Part shown: in pieces, positions 36,916 through 45,259 of the stretch
Layout of the letters: the number at the start of each line of letters is the position of its first letter
How positions within the stretch are numbered: the first letter of the stretch is position 1
Assembly: GCA_038210445.1 (NCBI GenBank)
Contig: JBBQWQ010000041.1
Coordinates: 7,260 to 71,259 of the forward strand
Origin: JABFRG01 sp038210445
Lineage (GTDB): Bacteria; Myxococcota_A; Polyangia; Polyangiales; Polyangiaceae
Length of the DNA: 64,000 bases
Reading direction: 5' to 3'
Position numbers and translations under genes: made by a program
Notes under the pieces: generated by a model
The model's input: only the letters and a program-made list of their open reading frames with translations
Told to the model about the DNA's origin: nothing
Databases searched by the model: none

Positions 36916-38748
36916 ATGAGGCAACGCACGCTGCTCCGAACCGGGGGTCTCCTTTTCGCAACGCTCGCGCTGCTCGCCCCGGCCACCGCCGCGGCCCAGA
37001 CGGTGGCGGTTCCCCAGCGCTGGGATGCCAACCGATTCGAGCCGGCGGAGCGGGGCAGCGATTGGTTCGTCCTCGACTCCCTAGACTTCCGCGGCAAGTT
37101 CCGCCCGGCCTTCGGCGTCACCGCGCAGTTCGCCCATCGTCCGCTCGAGGTGTTCGACTCCACCGGCGGTCTTCGGTCCGAGGGCAACGATCGCCCTGCG
37201 GTCATCGCCAACACGTTCACGCTGCACCCGGGCCTCAGCGTCGTGCTCGCGAATCGCCTTCGCTTGGGCGCGACGATTCCGCTCCAGCTCGTCGGCGACG
37301 GCGAAGAGACCACCGTGCGCAACGTCCTCTACCGGCCGCCGGCCAACGGCGCCACGGTGGGTGATCTGCGCCTCGCTGCCGACGTGCGCCTCTTCGGCGA
37401 GTACGGCGACGGCATCACCGGCACCTTCGGCCTTACCGCCCATCTGCCCACCGGCGATCAGCCCTCCTATCTCAGCGACGGTACGTTCCTTCGCATTTCT
37501 CCCCGATTTCAGATCGCCGGCATCGCCGGTCCGTTCAACTACGCGGTGCGCCTCGGCGTGAACATCCGCGACCAGAAGGACTTCGCCGACAGCACCATCG
37601 GCACCGAGCTTTCGTACGGCGGCTCCTTCGGCTTCACCTTCGCGCGCCGCAAGATCCTCGTCGGACCGGAAATTTACGGGGCCACCACCGTGGTCAACAG
37701 CGCCATCTGGAAGCAGCGCACGTCGCCCACCGAGGCCCTCCTCGGCGCGCACGGAATGTTCGGGGCTTTCCGCGCGGGCGCGGGCATTGGCGTGGGCTTG
37801 ACCGACTCCTTCGGCACCCCCGACTACCGCTTCATCCTGGGTCTCGAGTGGACGCCCTTCCAGGCCCTCGACAAGGACGCCGACGGCATCGAGGACCAAG
37901 ACGACGATTGCCGCGAGGTTCCCGGCGTCAAGAGCGACGAGGCCGGCAAGAACGGCTGCCCTGCGGAGGCGCCCAAGGTCACCGACCGCGACGGCGACGG
38001 CGTGCTCGACACCGACGACGCGTGCATCGATGTGGTCGGCGTGAAGAGCGACGACCCCAAGACCAACGGCTGCCCGGTTCCCAAGGTCGAAGACCGCGAC
38101 GGCGACGGCATCGTCGACGCGGCGGACGCCTGCATCGACGTGGTCGGCGTGAAGAACGACGACCCCAAGAAGAACGGCTGCCCCTCCGACAAGGACGGCG
38201 ACGGCGTGGTCGACGCCGAAGACGCGTGCCCCGAAGTGGCCGGCGTGAAGTCTTCGGACCCCAAGACCAACGGCTGCCCGGTGGACACCGACCGCGACAA
38301 GGACGGCATCGCCAACGGCGAAGACGCCTGCCCCGACGCGGCCGGCCCCAAGAACGCCGACCCCGAGAAGAACGGCTGCCCGGTGGCCGCAGTGCAGAAC
38401 GGCGTCATCAAGATCCGCGAGCAGGTTCAGTTCAAGACCGGCAGCGCCGACATTCAGGGCGGCAAGGAGACCGACGACGTGCTCCAGGGCGTCCTCAAGG
38501 TTCTCAAGGAGCACACCGAGATCAAGAAGGTGCGCGTCGAGGGTCACACCGACAACAAGGGCGACGCCAAGCGGAACCAGAAGCTCTCCGCCGACCGCGC
38601 CGCCTCGGTGGTCAAGTGGCTCACCAAGAACGGCATCGACGCCGCGCGGCTCGCCAGCGTAGGCTTCGGCCAGGACAAGCCCATCGCCAGCAACGAAACG
38701 GAAGACGGTCGCAAGAAGAACCGCCGCGTCGAGCTGCACATCGAGTAG
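36916..38748 (+). CDS. OmpA-family outer membrane protein with thrombospondin type-3 repeats
   Basis: 610 residues from the ATG at 36916, with GGAGGG upstream. A signal peptide ends at AAAQ. Residues about 30-310 are strand-rich (beta-barrel-like). Residues about 315-490 hold five or six calcium-binding type-3 repeats of the form DRDGDGVLDTDDAC...KTNGCP, with paired Cys. The C-terminal OmpA domain (about 495-610; VQFKTGSADIQ, VEGHTDNKGDAKRNQKLS, NRRVELHIE) binds peptidoglycan. It probably links the outer membrane to the cell wall. A strong terminator follows its stop. Confidence 0.92.
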   Translation: MRQRTLLRTGGLLFATLALLAPATAAAQTVAVPQRWDANRFEPAERGSDWFVLDSLDFRGKFRPAFGVTAQFAHRPLEVFDSTGGLRSEGNDRPAVIANTFTLHPGLSVVLANRLRLGATIPLQLVGDGEETTVRNVLYRPPANGATVGDLRLAADVRLFGEYGDGITGTFGLTAHLPTGDQPSYLSDGTFLRISPRFQIAGIAGPFNYAVRLGVNIRDQKDFADSTIGTELSYGGSFGFTFARRKILVGPEIYGATTVVNSAIWKQRTSPTEALLGAHGMFGAFRAGAGIGVGLTDSFGTPDYRFILGLEWTPFQALDKDADGIEDQDDDCREVPGVKSDEAGKNGCPAEAPKVTDRDGDGVLDTDDACIDVVGVKSDDPKTNGCPVPKVEDRDGDGIVDAADACIDVVGVKNDDPKKNGCPSDKDGDGVVDAEDACPEVAGVKSSDPKTNGCPVDTDRDKDGIANGEDACPDAAGPKNADPEKNGCPVAAVQNGVIKIREQVQFKTGSADIQGGKETDDVLQGVLKVLKEHTEIKKVRVEGHTDNKGDAKRNQKLSADRAASVVKWLTKNGIDAARLASVGFGQDKPIASNETEDGRKKNRRVELHIE

Positions 38749-38775
38749 CCCAGCCGTCGCTGCGGTTGCTCTCGT

Positions 38776-38815
38776 ACCGGCGCCCACTCTTGCGAGTCGG
38801 CGCCGGTGCCGTTTT
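38776..38815 (+). terminator. Intrinsic terminator after the OmpA gene
   Basis: ACCGGCGCC (38776-38784) pairs with GGCGCCGGT (38799-38807); an inner ACTC-TTGC-GAGT stem extends the hairpin, and TTTT follows at 38812. It lies 28 bp after the OmpA stop and just before the end of the convergent membrane protein gene. Confidence 0.85.
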
Positions 38816-38818
38816 GTG

Positions 38819-39898
38819 TCAGACGGCGGCTTCGTTGGCCTTGGGCGGCGCGGCGAAGAAGACCATGTAGGCGGCAAGCAGCGGAAGCCCGAGCGTGTAG
38901 AGCGTGCCCATCATGGCGGGCCACCCGGGCGCATGCCGGACCTGCATCCCGGCGGCTGCCAGGCGCACGATGGTGCCGTGCGCGCCGGCGAGGATCAGGC
39001 ACGCCGCGGTGAGACGCACCCGAGGAAGGGGCGAGCCCTTGCCCGCGAAGGCCGCGACGGCCAAGCCTCCGAAGCCCAGAAAGGCAGACTCGGTCAACGG
39101 ATGCAGATCGTGCGGGCCGTAGCGCATCTTTTCGCTCATGGCCAAGGCCAGCCCCCCGCCGAACGGGATCTGGACGATCACCAGGGCGAAGCCCACCCAG
39201 CCCGCTGCGCCGGCGCCGTTGCGCGCCAGCGAGGCGACGCCCACCGCGGTGAGCACCCAGCCCACGAACCAGCCGAGCCAGGGAAGCGCTTCGGCGATCG
39301 TGTGGGGCGCGACATTCGCGCCCAGCGCGGCGACCAGGATGGTCATTCCGGCAGCGCCCAGCACCAACCCCACGGGTCGCTCCGCGGGGGCGGCCCCCAG
39401 CTTGGCGCCGACCACCAGCAGCAAAGCCGCCACGAATACGCGCGACTCACCCAAAAGTACGTGGAAGGCCGACGAGAAGAGGGTCGCCATGGCTCGCGCG
39501 TCGACCGAGCCCAGCGAGAGTAGCGCCCCCAAAAGCCGCGCCAGTACAGCGGCCACGAGTGTGGCCACCACCAGCCCCATCAGGCCCTTGCCGATGCTTC
39601 CGCGCACCACGACCGCGAGCCCGAGCCACGTTCCCGCGAAGACCAGATCGCCCAAAAATGCAGGTGCATCATGCACGAAACCCTCGCCCACATCGCCGCC
39701 GACGAGGCGCCAGAACGACTGGAGCACGAACGCGAGGATGAGCGGCGCCATGAGCGCCAGCGCGGCGCGCGCGCGGGTCGCGCGGTAGACGCCGTAGAGC
39801 GCGGCGCAGAAGACGAGCGCCGAGACCGTCGCACCGCGCTCGCCCAAGAGCAGGGAGGCGCTCCCCGCGCCGCACAAGAGAGCCGTGATGGGATCCAT
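38819..39898 (-). CDS. Polytopic membrane protein of unknown function
   Basis: 359 residues with roughly ten hydrophobic helices and short loops. Conserved-looking polar positions within or near the membrane are QSFWRLVGGD, SSAFHVLLGESRVF and MRYGPHDLHPLTES; the His residues there could bind a metal or heme. The overall look recalls small heme-copper-associated or NnrS-like membrane proteins, but I cannot assign it. It lies 42 bp downstream of rsmE on the same strand and may be cotranscribed. Confidence 0.6.
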   Translation of the reverse strand: MDPITALLCGAGSASLLLGERGATVSALVFCAALYGVYRATRARAALALMAPLILAFVLQSFWRLVGGDVGEGFVHDAPAFLGDLVFAGTWLGLAVVVRGSIGKGLMGLVVATLVAAVLARLLGALLSLGSVDARAMATLFSSAFHVLLGESRVFVAALLLVVGAKLGAAPAERPVGLVLGAAGMTILVAALGANVAPHTIAEALPWLGWFVGWVLTAVGVASLARNGAGAAGWVGFALVIVQIPFGGGLALAMSEKMRYGPHDLHPLTESAFLGFGGLAVAAFAGKGSPLPRVRLTAACLILAGAHGTIVRLAAAGMQVRHAPGWPAMMGTLYTLGLPLLAAYMVFFAAPPKANEAAV

Positions 39899-39940
39899 CG
39901 CGGCATGGTGCGGGCCCTTGTTGGCGAGGTCAACGACTCG

Positions 39941-40675
39941 TTATTGCGGAATACACGCATCGGGGATGGTCGCGAGCACCCGCACCGCGCCCAGCACCGC
40001 GGCCGCCACCGTCTCGGTGCGCAACACGAAGGGTCCCATCGACACCGTCTGCCAGCCCAAGGCCTCGGCGGCCCGCACTTCTTCTGCCCCCAGGCCTCCC
40101 TCGGGGCCCACCAGAAATGCCACCGGGCCAGGCAGCGCGCCGGCGAGCAGGGGGCCCAGGGGCGCCTGCGCTTCCTCGTACAGCGTGAAACGCGCGGCGT
40201 CGCCCCAGGCCTGGAGCGCTGCCTCCAGCGGGGTGGGACCCGTCACCGTCGGGACGTCGGTGCGCCCGCACTGGCGCGCAGCTTCTTCGGCGATGCGTTG
40301 CCATCGGTCGCGCCGCGCCTCTGCGCGCGCCGGGTCGAGCTTGACCATGCTTCGCGCGGTGGCAACGAACGTCACGTGGGAGACCCCGAGCTCCGTCGCG
40401 TCACGCACGATGGCATCGGCTTTGTCGCCTTTGGGCAACCCCTGCAGCAGCGCCAACGTCTCGGCCGCGACCACCGCGCCAGGCTGGCATGCGCCGACGT
40501 CGATGGTCGTGCCGTCGCCCGCGAGCGTCGCGGTGGCTTCAGTGCGCGAAGCAGGGTCGAACGCCACGAAGGTGTCTCCGGCGCGCAGCCGCAGCACGTG
40601 GCCAAGGTGATGCGATACCGCCGCTGACAGGGTCATGACGCCAGACCGCAAGCCACTGACCTTGGCGCGTCGCAT
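39941..40675 (-). CDS. rsmE: 16S rRNA (uracil(1498)-N(3))-methyltransferase
   Basis: 244 residues, the normal RsmE length. An N-terminal PUA-like part (HHLGHVLRLRAGDTF) is followed by a SPOUT knot methyltransferase with GLPKGDKADAIVRDATELGV, FLVGPEGGLGAEEV and the terminal MGPFVLRTETVAAAVLGAV. It methylates U1498 of 16S rRNA using S-adenosylmethionine. It lies 12 bp after prmA, an rRNA/ribosome methylation pair often neighbouring in bacteria. Confidence 0.93.
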   Translation of the reverse strand: MRRAKVSGLRSGVMTLSAAVSHHLGHVLRLRAGDTFVAFDPASRTEATATLAGDGTTIDVGACQPGAVVAAETLALLQGLPKGDKADAIVRDATELGVSHVTFVATARSMVKLDPARAEARRDRWQRIAEEAARQCGRTDVPTVTGPTPLEAALQAWGDAARFTLYEEAQAPLGPLLAGALPGPVAFLVGPEGGLGAEEVRAAEALGWQTVSMGPFVLRTETVAAAVLGAVRVLATIPDACIPQ

Positions 40676-40687
40676 GCGGCTACCGCC

Positions 40688-41581
40688 TCAGACGTTCTTC
40701 TGCAGCACGAGCGAGATCCACTCACCCTTCTCGGGTGCCGACACCAGCGAGAAGCTCGGGTAGGCCGCGAGCACGTCGGCCTTTTGCGGCACGAGAATGC
40801 CCGAGAGCACCAGCGTTCCGCGGCTGCCCACGCGATCGCCGAGGGCGCTGGCCATGGGGATGAGCACGCGGGCCTCGATGTTGGCTACCACGAGCGGGAA
40901 GACCTCGGTGAGCGCCGTCACGTCCTGGCTGCCCACGTCGATCTTGGCGCCCAGGCCGTTGCGCTCGGCGTTCTCGCGCACCACGTCGAGGACGTCGGGA
41001 TCGTTGTCGATGGCGACCGCGTGGGCGGCGCCCAGGAGGAGGGCGAGGAGCGCGAGGATGCCGCTGCCGGTGCCCACGTCGAGCACGCGCTTGTGCGCCA
41101 CGTCGGTGCTGGCGATGGCCCGCGCGACCAGCGACGTCGTCTCGTGGAGGCCGGTACCGAAGGCGCGCCCTGGCTCCAGCTCGAGAATCCGCTCGCCCGG
41201 CTTCGCCTCGTAGGCTTCCCACGGGGGCCGCACCACCACGCCGTCGCACAGCAAAAACGGTCGAAAATGCTCTTTCCAGGCGTCGCGCCAGCCGTCGCCG
41301 ATGATCTCTTCGATGGCCGGGTCGAGCGCCGGATCGAGGGCGGTGCGGGCCTCTTCGGCTTCTTCGTGGGTGGCGAAGCTCGCCACCAGCGTGACCTTGT
41401 CGGCCCTGCGGGCCTTCACCAAGGTGGTGGCGTCGCGCTCCTCGACCCCTTGCGCGCCGAGGTCGAAGAGCTCGGAGCTGAGCACTTCAGCGTCTTCCGC
41501 CGTGGTGTCGACCAGCAAGAAAGGAAAGCGCAGCTCGCTGGGCTCGATAACGGCGGCGCCCTCGGTCTTCGGTTCGGTCAC
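40688..41581 (-). CDS. prmA: Ribosomal protein L11 methyltransferase
   Basis: 297 residues starting at GTG (41581), one base after the stop of the upstream gene. The N-terminal substrate-binding domain includes the GWRDAWKEHFRP segment typical of PrmA. The Rossmann methyltransferase has GRAFGTGLHETT, VLDVGTGSGILAL and AIDNDP, then VVANIEARVL where PrmA usually has NILA. It trimethylates L11 with S-adenosylmethionine. Probably one transcript with the upstream TPR gene and with rsmE. Confidence 0.94.
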   Translation of the reverse strand: MTEPKTEGAAVIEPSELRFPFLLVDTTAEDAEVLSSELFDLGAQGVEERDATTLVKARRADKVTLVASFATHEEAEEARTALDPALDPAIEEIIGDGWRDAWKEHFRPFLLCDGVVVRPPWEAYEAKPGERILELEPGRAFGTGLHETTSLVARAIASTDVAHKRVLDVGTGSGILALLALLLGAAHAVAIDNDPDVLDVVRENAERNGLGAKIDVGSQDVTALTEVFPLVVANIEARVLIPMASALGDRVGSRGTLVLSGILVPQKADVLAAYPSFSLVSAPEKGEWISLVLQKNV

Positions 41582-41582
41582 G

Positions 41583-42476
41583 TCACTCTCCGACGATGAT
41601 GGTCACGGTTGAACGTCCGCCGCCGGGCGGCGTGGGTGTGGTCGAGCTCGACTTGAACACGCCGGCCAGTGCGAGGATGCCCACGATGGCTGCGGCCCCA
41701 AGCACCCCGCCGCCGATGGCGACCGGAAGGACCCAGCCCTTGGACGGCTCGGGCACCACGATGCGGAGCGGATCTTCGGCGTCGCCGCGGGTGGCCACTG
41801 GAAGGCCGCCCTCGTCGAAGGCCTCGAGGTAGTACTCGAGGAGCGGCGGCCTCACGAGGGTCCCCGGAATGGTGGCGGTCACCAGCCCGCTGCCGGTCAT
41901 GGGGCGCTCCTCGAACTTGCCCTTGGAGCCGGCGCGCACGAAGAGCTTCACCGAGGCCACGCGCTTGCCCGGATCTTCGATGCGCGCGCGGACCTCGATC
42001 GACTGATCGTGCTTGGCCTCCGACGGCACGGAATGCCGGAGCACCACCGCGGGCGGCGGCGGCTTGTCGACGGTGACGAGCCCGGGGCGCCCTTCGGCCT
42101 CCCACTTCTTCTGCACTTCGGCGAAGAAGTTGCGGAACCGCGGCGACTCCTTGGCCGGAAGCGCGTAGGCGGGCTCGAGCGCCAGGAGCCCACGAACAGC
42201 GCTCTCCGCCTCTTCCTTGCGGTTGATGGTGATGTAGTTGAGCGCCAGGAGCCGGTAGATGGCGATCTTCTGCTCCTTGGTGTTGCTGGGGCGGAGTAGC
42301 GCGGCCGAGAGCGTCTGGATCGACTCTTCGTACTGCTGGTCGTCGAAGAGCGACTGGCCGCGCGAGAGGAGCTTGTTCTCGGTCGACGGAGCCGGCTGCG
42401 CATACACGACCGAGCTGGGAACGCCGGCCGCGAGGCCGATTCCGAGCGCAACCGTGAAGAGGAGCTTCCGCCGCAT
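41583..42476 (-). CDS. Exported TPR protein with C-terminal membrane helix
   Basis: 297 residues from the ATG at 42476, chosen because it opens a signal peptide (RRKLLFTVALGIGLAAG... ending VYAQ). TPR-like helices cover about 25-125 (GQSLFDDQQYEESIQTLSAA). A beta-sandwich-like part follows (SIEVRARIEDP, VKLFVRAGSKG, LEYYLEAFDEGG). A hydrophobic helix (VLPVAIGGGVLGAAAIVGIL) and a Gly-rich tail end it. Proteins of this layout are common in Polyangia beside kinase and PEGA genes. Function unknown; a periplasmic assembly or sensory role is likely. Confidence 0.7.
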   Translation of the reverse strand: MRRKLLFTVALGIGLAAGVPSSVVYAQPAPSTENKLLSRGQSLFDDQQYEESIQTLSAALLRPSNTKEQKIAIYRLLALNYITINRKEEAESAVRGLLALEPAYALPAKESPRFRNFFAEVQKKWEAEGRPGLVTVDKPPPPAVVLRHSVPSEAKHDQSIEVRARIEDPGKRVASVKLFVRAGSKGKFEERPMTGSGLVTATIPGTLVRPPLLEYYLEAFDEGGLPVATRGDAEDPLRIVVPEPSKGWVLPVAIGGGVLGAAAIVGILALAGVFKSSSTTPTPPGGGRSTVTIIVGE

Positions 42477-42563
42477 GCGACGCGACTCTAGCACTACTGA
42501 GCGACTTCCAAGCATGCCGTTGCGTGCGTTAAACGCGAACCGCGGGGCGCGGACGAAAGAGCT

Positions 42564-43508
42564 TCAGAAGCGGATCACCGGGCCGCCTTCGGCACTTCGG
42601 CTGGCGCCGGGGCCTCCCAGGAAGAAGCTCACCAGGCCGGCGCCCAGGAGCACGACGGTGCCGATGCCCAGCGCCGTGGCCACGTTCCCAAACGCGGTGG
42701 CGCGGTCGATCCGCCGCGTGCCTTCCGGAGAGCAGGCGCTGGGGCCGCACTCGTCGCGGCGGGCCGTGTCGTTCTCGAGCTTGGCCACGCCCCCCAGCAC
42801 GAAGGTGCCGGCGGCGGTGACGCCCGAGGCGATGAGCAGCCCTACGCCCACCGGACGGAGCGCGCTGCCGGTATCGCGCTCGGCCTGGTGCCCGGCGACG
42901 ATGCGGCGCAGCGCGGGCACCTGGATGCGTTGGTCGCTGCGCTCCACGAAGACGCTGGCGTTCCAGCTGCGAAAGCCGGGCGCCGAGACGCGCAGCTGGT
43001 GCGCGCCGGGGTCCACCGGAATGCGCGTGCCCCAGGCGGCGCGCCCGAGATCGGTGCCGTCCTGTTCCACCACCAGGCCGGCCTCCGGGCGCGGTACCAC
43101 GTACACCACGCTCACCAGCTTGGCCTCGAGCTCCTTCACCTTGGTCTCCGCGAAGGCCGCGCGCTCGGGTTGCCCACGTCGGGTGGAGAGCGCTGCGACC
43201 TCGCGGTAGCGAGCCCAGGCGCTGGCGGTGCGCCCCAAACGCTCGTAGCACTGCGCCAGGTTCAACACCGTCCCCGGCGCCACGTCGAGCCGCGCGCTCT
43301 CCTTGAACTTCTCGCAGGCCTCGGCGAACTTGCTCTGGTCCATGAGCGTACGCCCCTCCTGGAAGAGCTGCTCTGCGGCCGCGGGGTTGGCGTCTTGGGC
43401 GCGCGCGGTGGCGCCGGTCGCCGCGAGCGCGCATCCGAGAAAGAGTGCGCCGACACTGACGCGCAGCCTCGAGGTCGGGCGCCGGGGGGTAGAGAGAGCC
43501 GCGTTCAT
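42564..43508 (-). CDS. Exported TPR-PEGA domain membrane protein
   Basis: 314 residues from the ATG at 43508, which opens a signal peptide ending ARAQ. TPR-like repeats follow (EGRTLMDQSKFAEACEKFKE, NLAQCYERLGR), then a PEGA-type beta domain (about 165-215; DGTDLGRAAWGTRIPVDPG, HQLRVSAPGF), then two hydrophobic helices at the C-terminus. PEGA domains are found in surface and stress-sensing proteins. It shares strand and neighbourhood with the kinase upstream and the TPR gene downstream, suggesting one envelope-related cluster. Confidence 0.78.
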   Translation of the reverse strand: MNAALSTPRRPTSRLRVSVGALFLGCALAATGATARAQDANPAAAEQLFQEGRTLMDQSKFAEACEKFKESARLDVAPGTVLNLAQCYERLGRTASAWARYREVAALSTRRGQPERAAFAETKVKELEAKLVSVVYVVPRPEAGLVVEQDGTDLGRAAWGTRIPVDPGAHQLRVSAPGFRSWNASVFVERSDQRIQVPALRRIVAGHQAERDTGSALRPVGVGLLIASGVTAAGTFVLGGVAKLENDTARRDECGPSACSPEGTRRIDRATAFGNVATALGIGTVVLLGAGLVSFFLGGPGASRSAEGGPVIRF

Positions 43509-43579
43509 CCGAGAGATCCGTCGCCCAGAGTAACGGCAAGCGAGGGCGCGCGTGCAATGTTCATCGGGGCTCCGCGCCG

Positions 43580-45142
43580 TCAGTTGCGCTCCTGGAGGCG
43601 CAGTGGATCGGTGCCCACGGGTGCTGCCGTCGCGGCCTGCGGCGCGGCGGCGGTGGACGCCGGTTGCGGCCGGGGTGGTGGACGCTGCGTCCCGCCATGC
43701 CGCAGATCGCGCCCCGGTCGCGCTACCGGTGCATCGGCGGGGCGCGCGGCGAGCGCCGGAAGGGAGACCAGCGTCACCGCCGGCGCGGGTGCGTGTGCCG
43801 CTGCGGTGGTCCCCCCCGCGGCGCTCGCCGCGGGCGCCGGCGTGGCGCTGCTGGCTGCGGCGAGAACCGCGCTGCTTCCGCGGGCCCGGTGCACGCCGTA
43901 ACCGAGGACCGCGACGACGGCGATGGAGAACGCGCCGAGCAGCGCGATCCACGGCCCCCGTCGCGCGGGTGGCGGGGCCAGGGAAACGCTCACCGGCCGC
44001 GCCAACGCCTCGGTGCGCGTGTGCGCGTCTCCGCTGGGCGGCTGCATCGCAGGCAGCTCCGCCGTGACGTCAGGGAGGCGAACGGTGACCGGAGCCGCGC
44101 TCTTCGCGTCGCTCGCCTTCTTGGCGCGCGCGCGCCGCTCTTTGAGCGCGAGCTGCTCCATCTCGGCGAGCGCCGTAACTTTCTTTTCGAGCTTGTCGCC
44201 GGCTGCGCGCCGTAGCCACTGCGCGACCTCGCGCGACGACGCCGGCTTGAAGGCCTTCTCCACAGCGAGCGCCATGGCGCGTGCGGAGGGGTAACGGTCG
44301 TCGGCGGAAAAAGAGAGCGCGCGCATGCAGATCTCGGACAGCTCTGCGGGACAGGGGCGGTGGAGCTCCGGCGGGGAGATTTCGCCGCTCAGCACCCTGC
44401 GCATGGTCTGGGCGGCCTCGAGACCGGCGAAGGGCTTGGTGCCTGCGAGCAGCTGCCACAACACCATGCCCACCGCCCACACGTCGGTCCGCAGGTCGAC
44501 GGCATGGCCGTTCATCTGTTCCGGCGACATGTACGCGAGCTTGCCGCGTACCTCTCCAGACTCAGTGGTGTAGGCGCGCTCCAGCGCCTTGGCGACGCCG
44601 AAGTCCACGATGCGCGCCACGCCCGAGTCGTCGACCAGAATGTTCTGGGGCGAGACGTCGCGGTGCACGACCTCGAGCGGCAGTCCCGCTTCGTTCTTCA
44701 CGCCATGCGCCGCGTGGAGACCTTCCAGGGCGTCGACGACGATGCGCGCCACGATAGGAAACGGGATCGCGTAGTGCACGGTTTCGACGAGCTGGCTCAA
44801 GCTCTCGCCGCAGACGTACTCGAGAATGAGCGCGGGCCCGCGCTCTTGCGACACCACGTCGACCACTGGCACCACGTTGGCGTGGCGGATGCGCGAAGCG
44901 ATGCGGGCCTCGCTCAGCATCATCGAGATCATCCGCTCGGACCCTCCACCGAAGGCGTGCATCACCTTGATGGCCACCGGTCGCACGATGGCCTCGTCGG
45001 CGTCGAGCCAGCCCAGGTACACGGTGGCCATGCCGCCCGAAGCGATGGGCTGGAAAACCCGATAGCGACCGACGCGCACGGGACCCATCGGGAGGTCTTG
45101 CGCGTGGCCCGACGACGGAGGCGAAGCCTCAGCTTCGCGCAT
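43580..45142 (-). CDS. Transmembrane Ser/Thr protein kinase
   Basis: 520 residues. The eukaryotic-like kinase domain (about 26-300) is complete: glycine loop IASGGMATVYLG, ATP Lys59 in VAIKV, catalytic HRDVSPQN, DFGVAK and the SPEQ segment. A basic linker with KERRARAKKAS, one membrane helix (about 400-420; WIALLGAFSIAVVAVLG) and an Ala/Pro-rich external tail without a folded sensor domain follow. It phosphorylates Ser/Thr residues of unknown partners. The divergent gene 117 bp away encodes an FHA protein, the typical reader of such phosphorylation, so the two may form a signalling pair. Confidence 0.93.
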   Translation of the reverse strand: MREAEASPPSSGHAQDLPMGPVRVGRYRVFQPIASGGMATVYLGWLDADEAIVRPVAIKVMHAFGGGSERMISMMLSEARIASRIRHANVVPVVDVVSQERGPALILEYVCGESLSQLVETVHYAIPFPIVARIVVDALEGLHAAHGVKNEAGLPLEVVHRDVSPQNILVDDSGVARIVDFGVAKALERAYTTESGEVRGKLAYMSPEQMNGHAVDLRTDVWAVGMVLWQLLAGTKPFAGLEAAQTMRRVLSGEISPPELHRPCPAELSEICMRALSFSADDRYPSARAMALAVEKAFKPASSREVAQWLRRAAGDKLEKKVTALAEMEQLALKERRARAKKASDAKSAAPVTVRLPDVTAELPAMQPPSGDAHTRTEALARPVSVSLAPPPARRGPWIALLGAFSIAVVAVLGYGVHRARGSSAVLAAASSATPAPAASAAGGTTAAAHAPAPAVTLVSLPALAARPADAPVARPGRDLRHGGTQRPPPRPQPASTAAAPQAATAAPVGTDPLRLQERN

Positions 45143-45259
45143 CGGGTCCCTTCAGGCGGAGGTTCGGGGTGCGCTCCACGGGGTACAGCATATCACCGGA
45201 CGCCATGTGGCGCCTATTGGCTGCACCGCCCTCGGAGGAATGTTACGCTCCCGCTCACC

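Noticed and set aside
45205..45225. Possible sigma-54 promoter (TGG...TGC) upstream of the FHA regulator
   Set aside because: The GG and GC elements are 9 or 12 bases apart instead of the required 10, so it does not match -24/-12 spacing.
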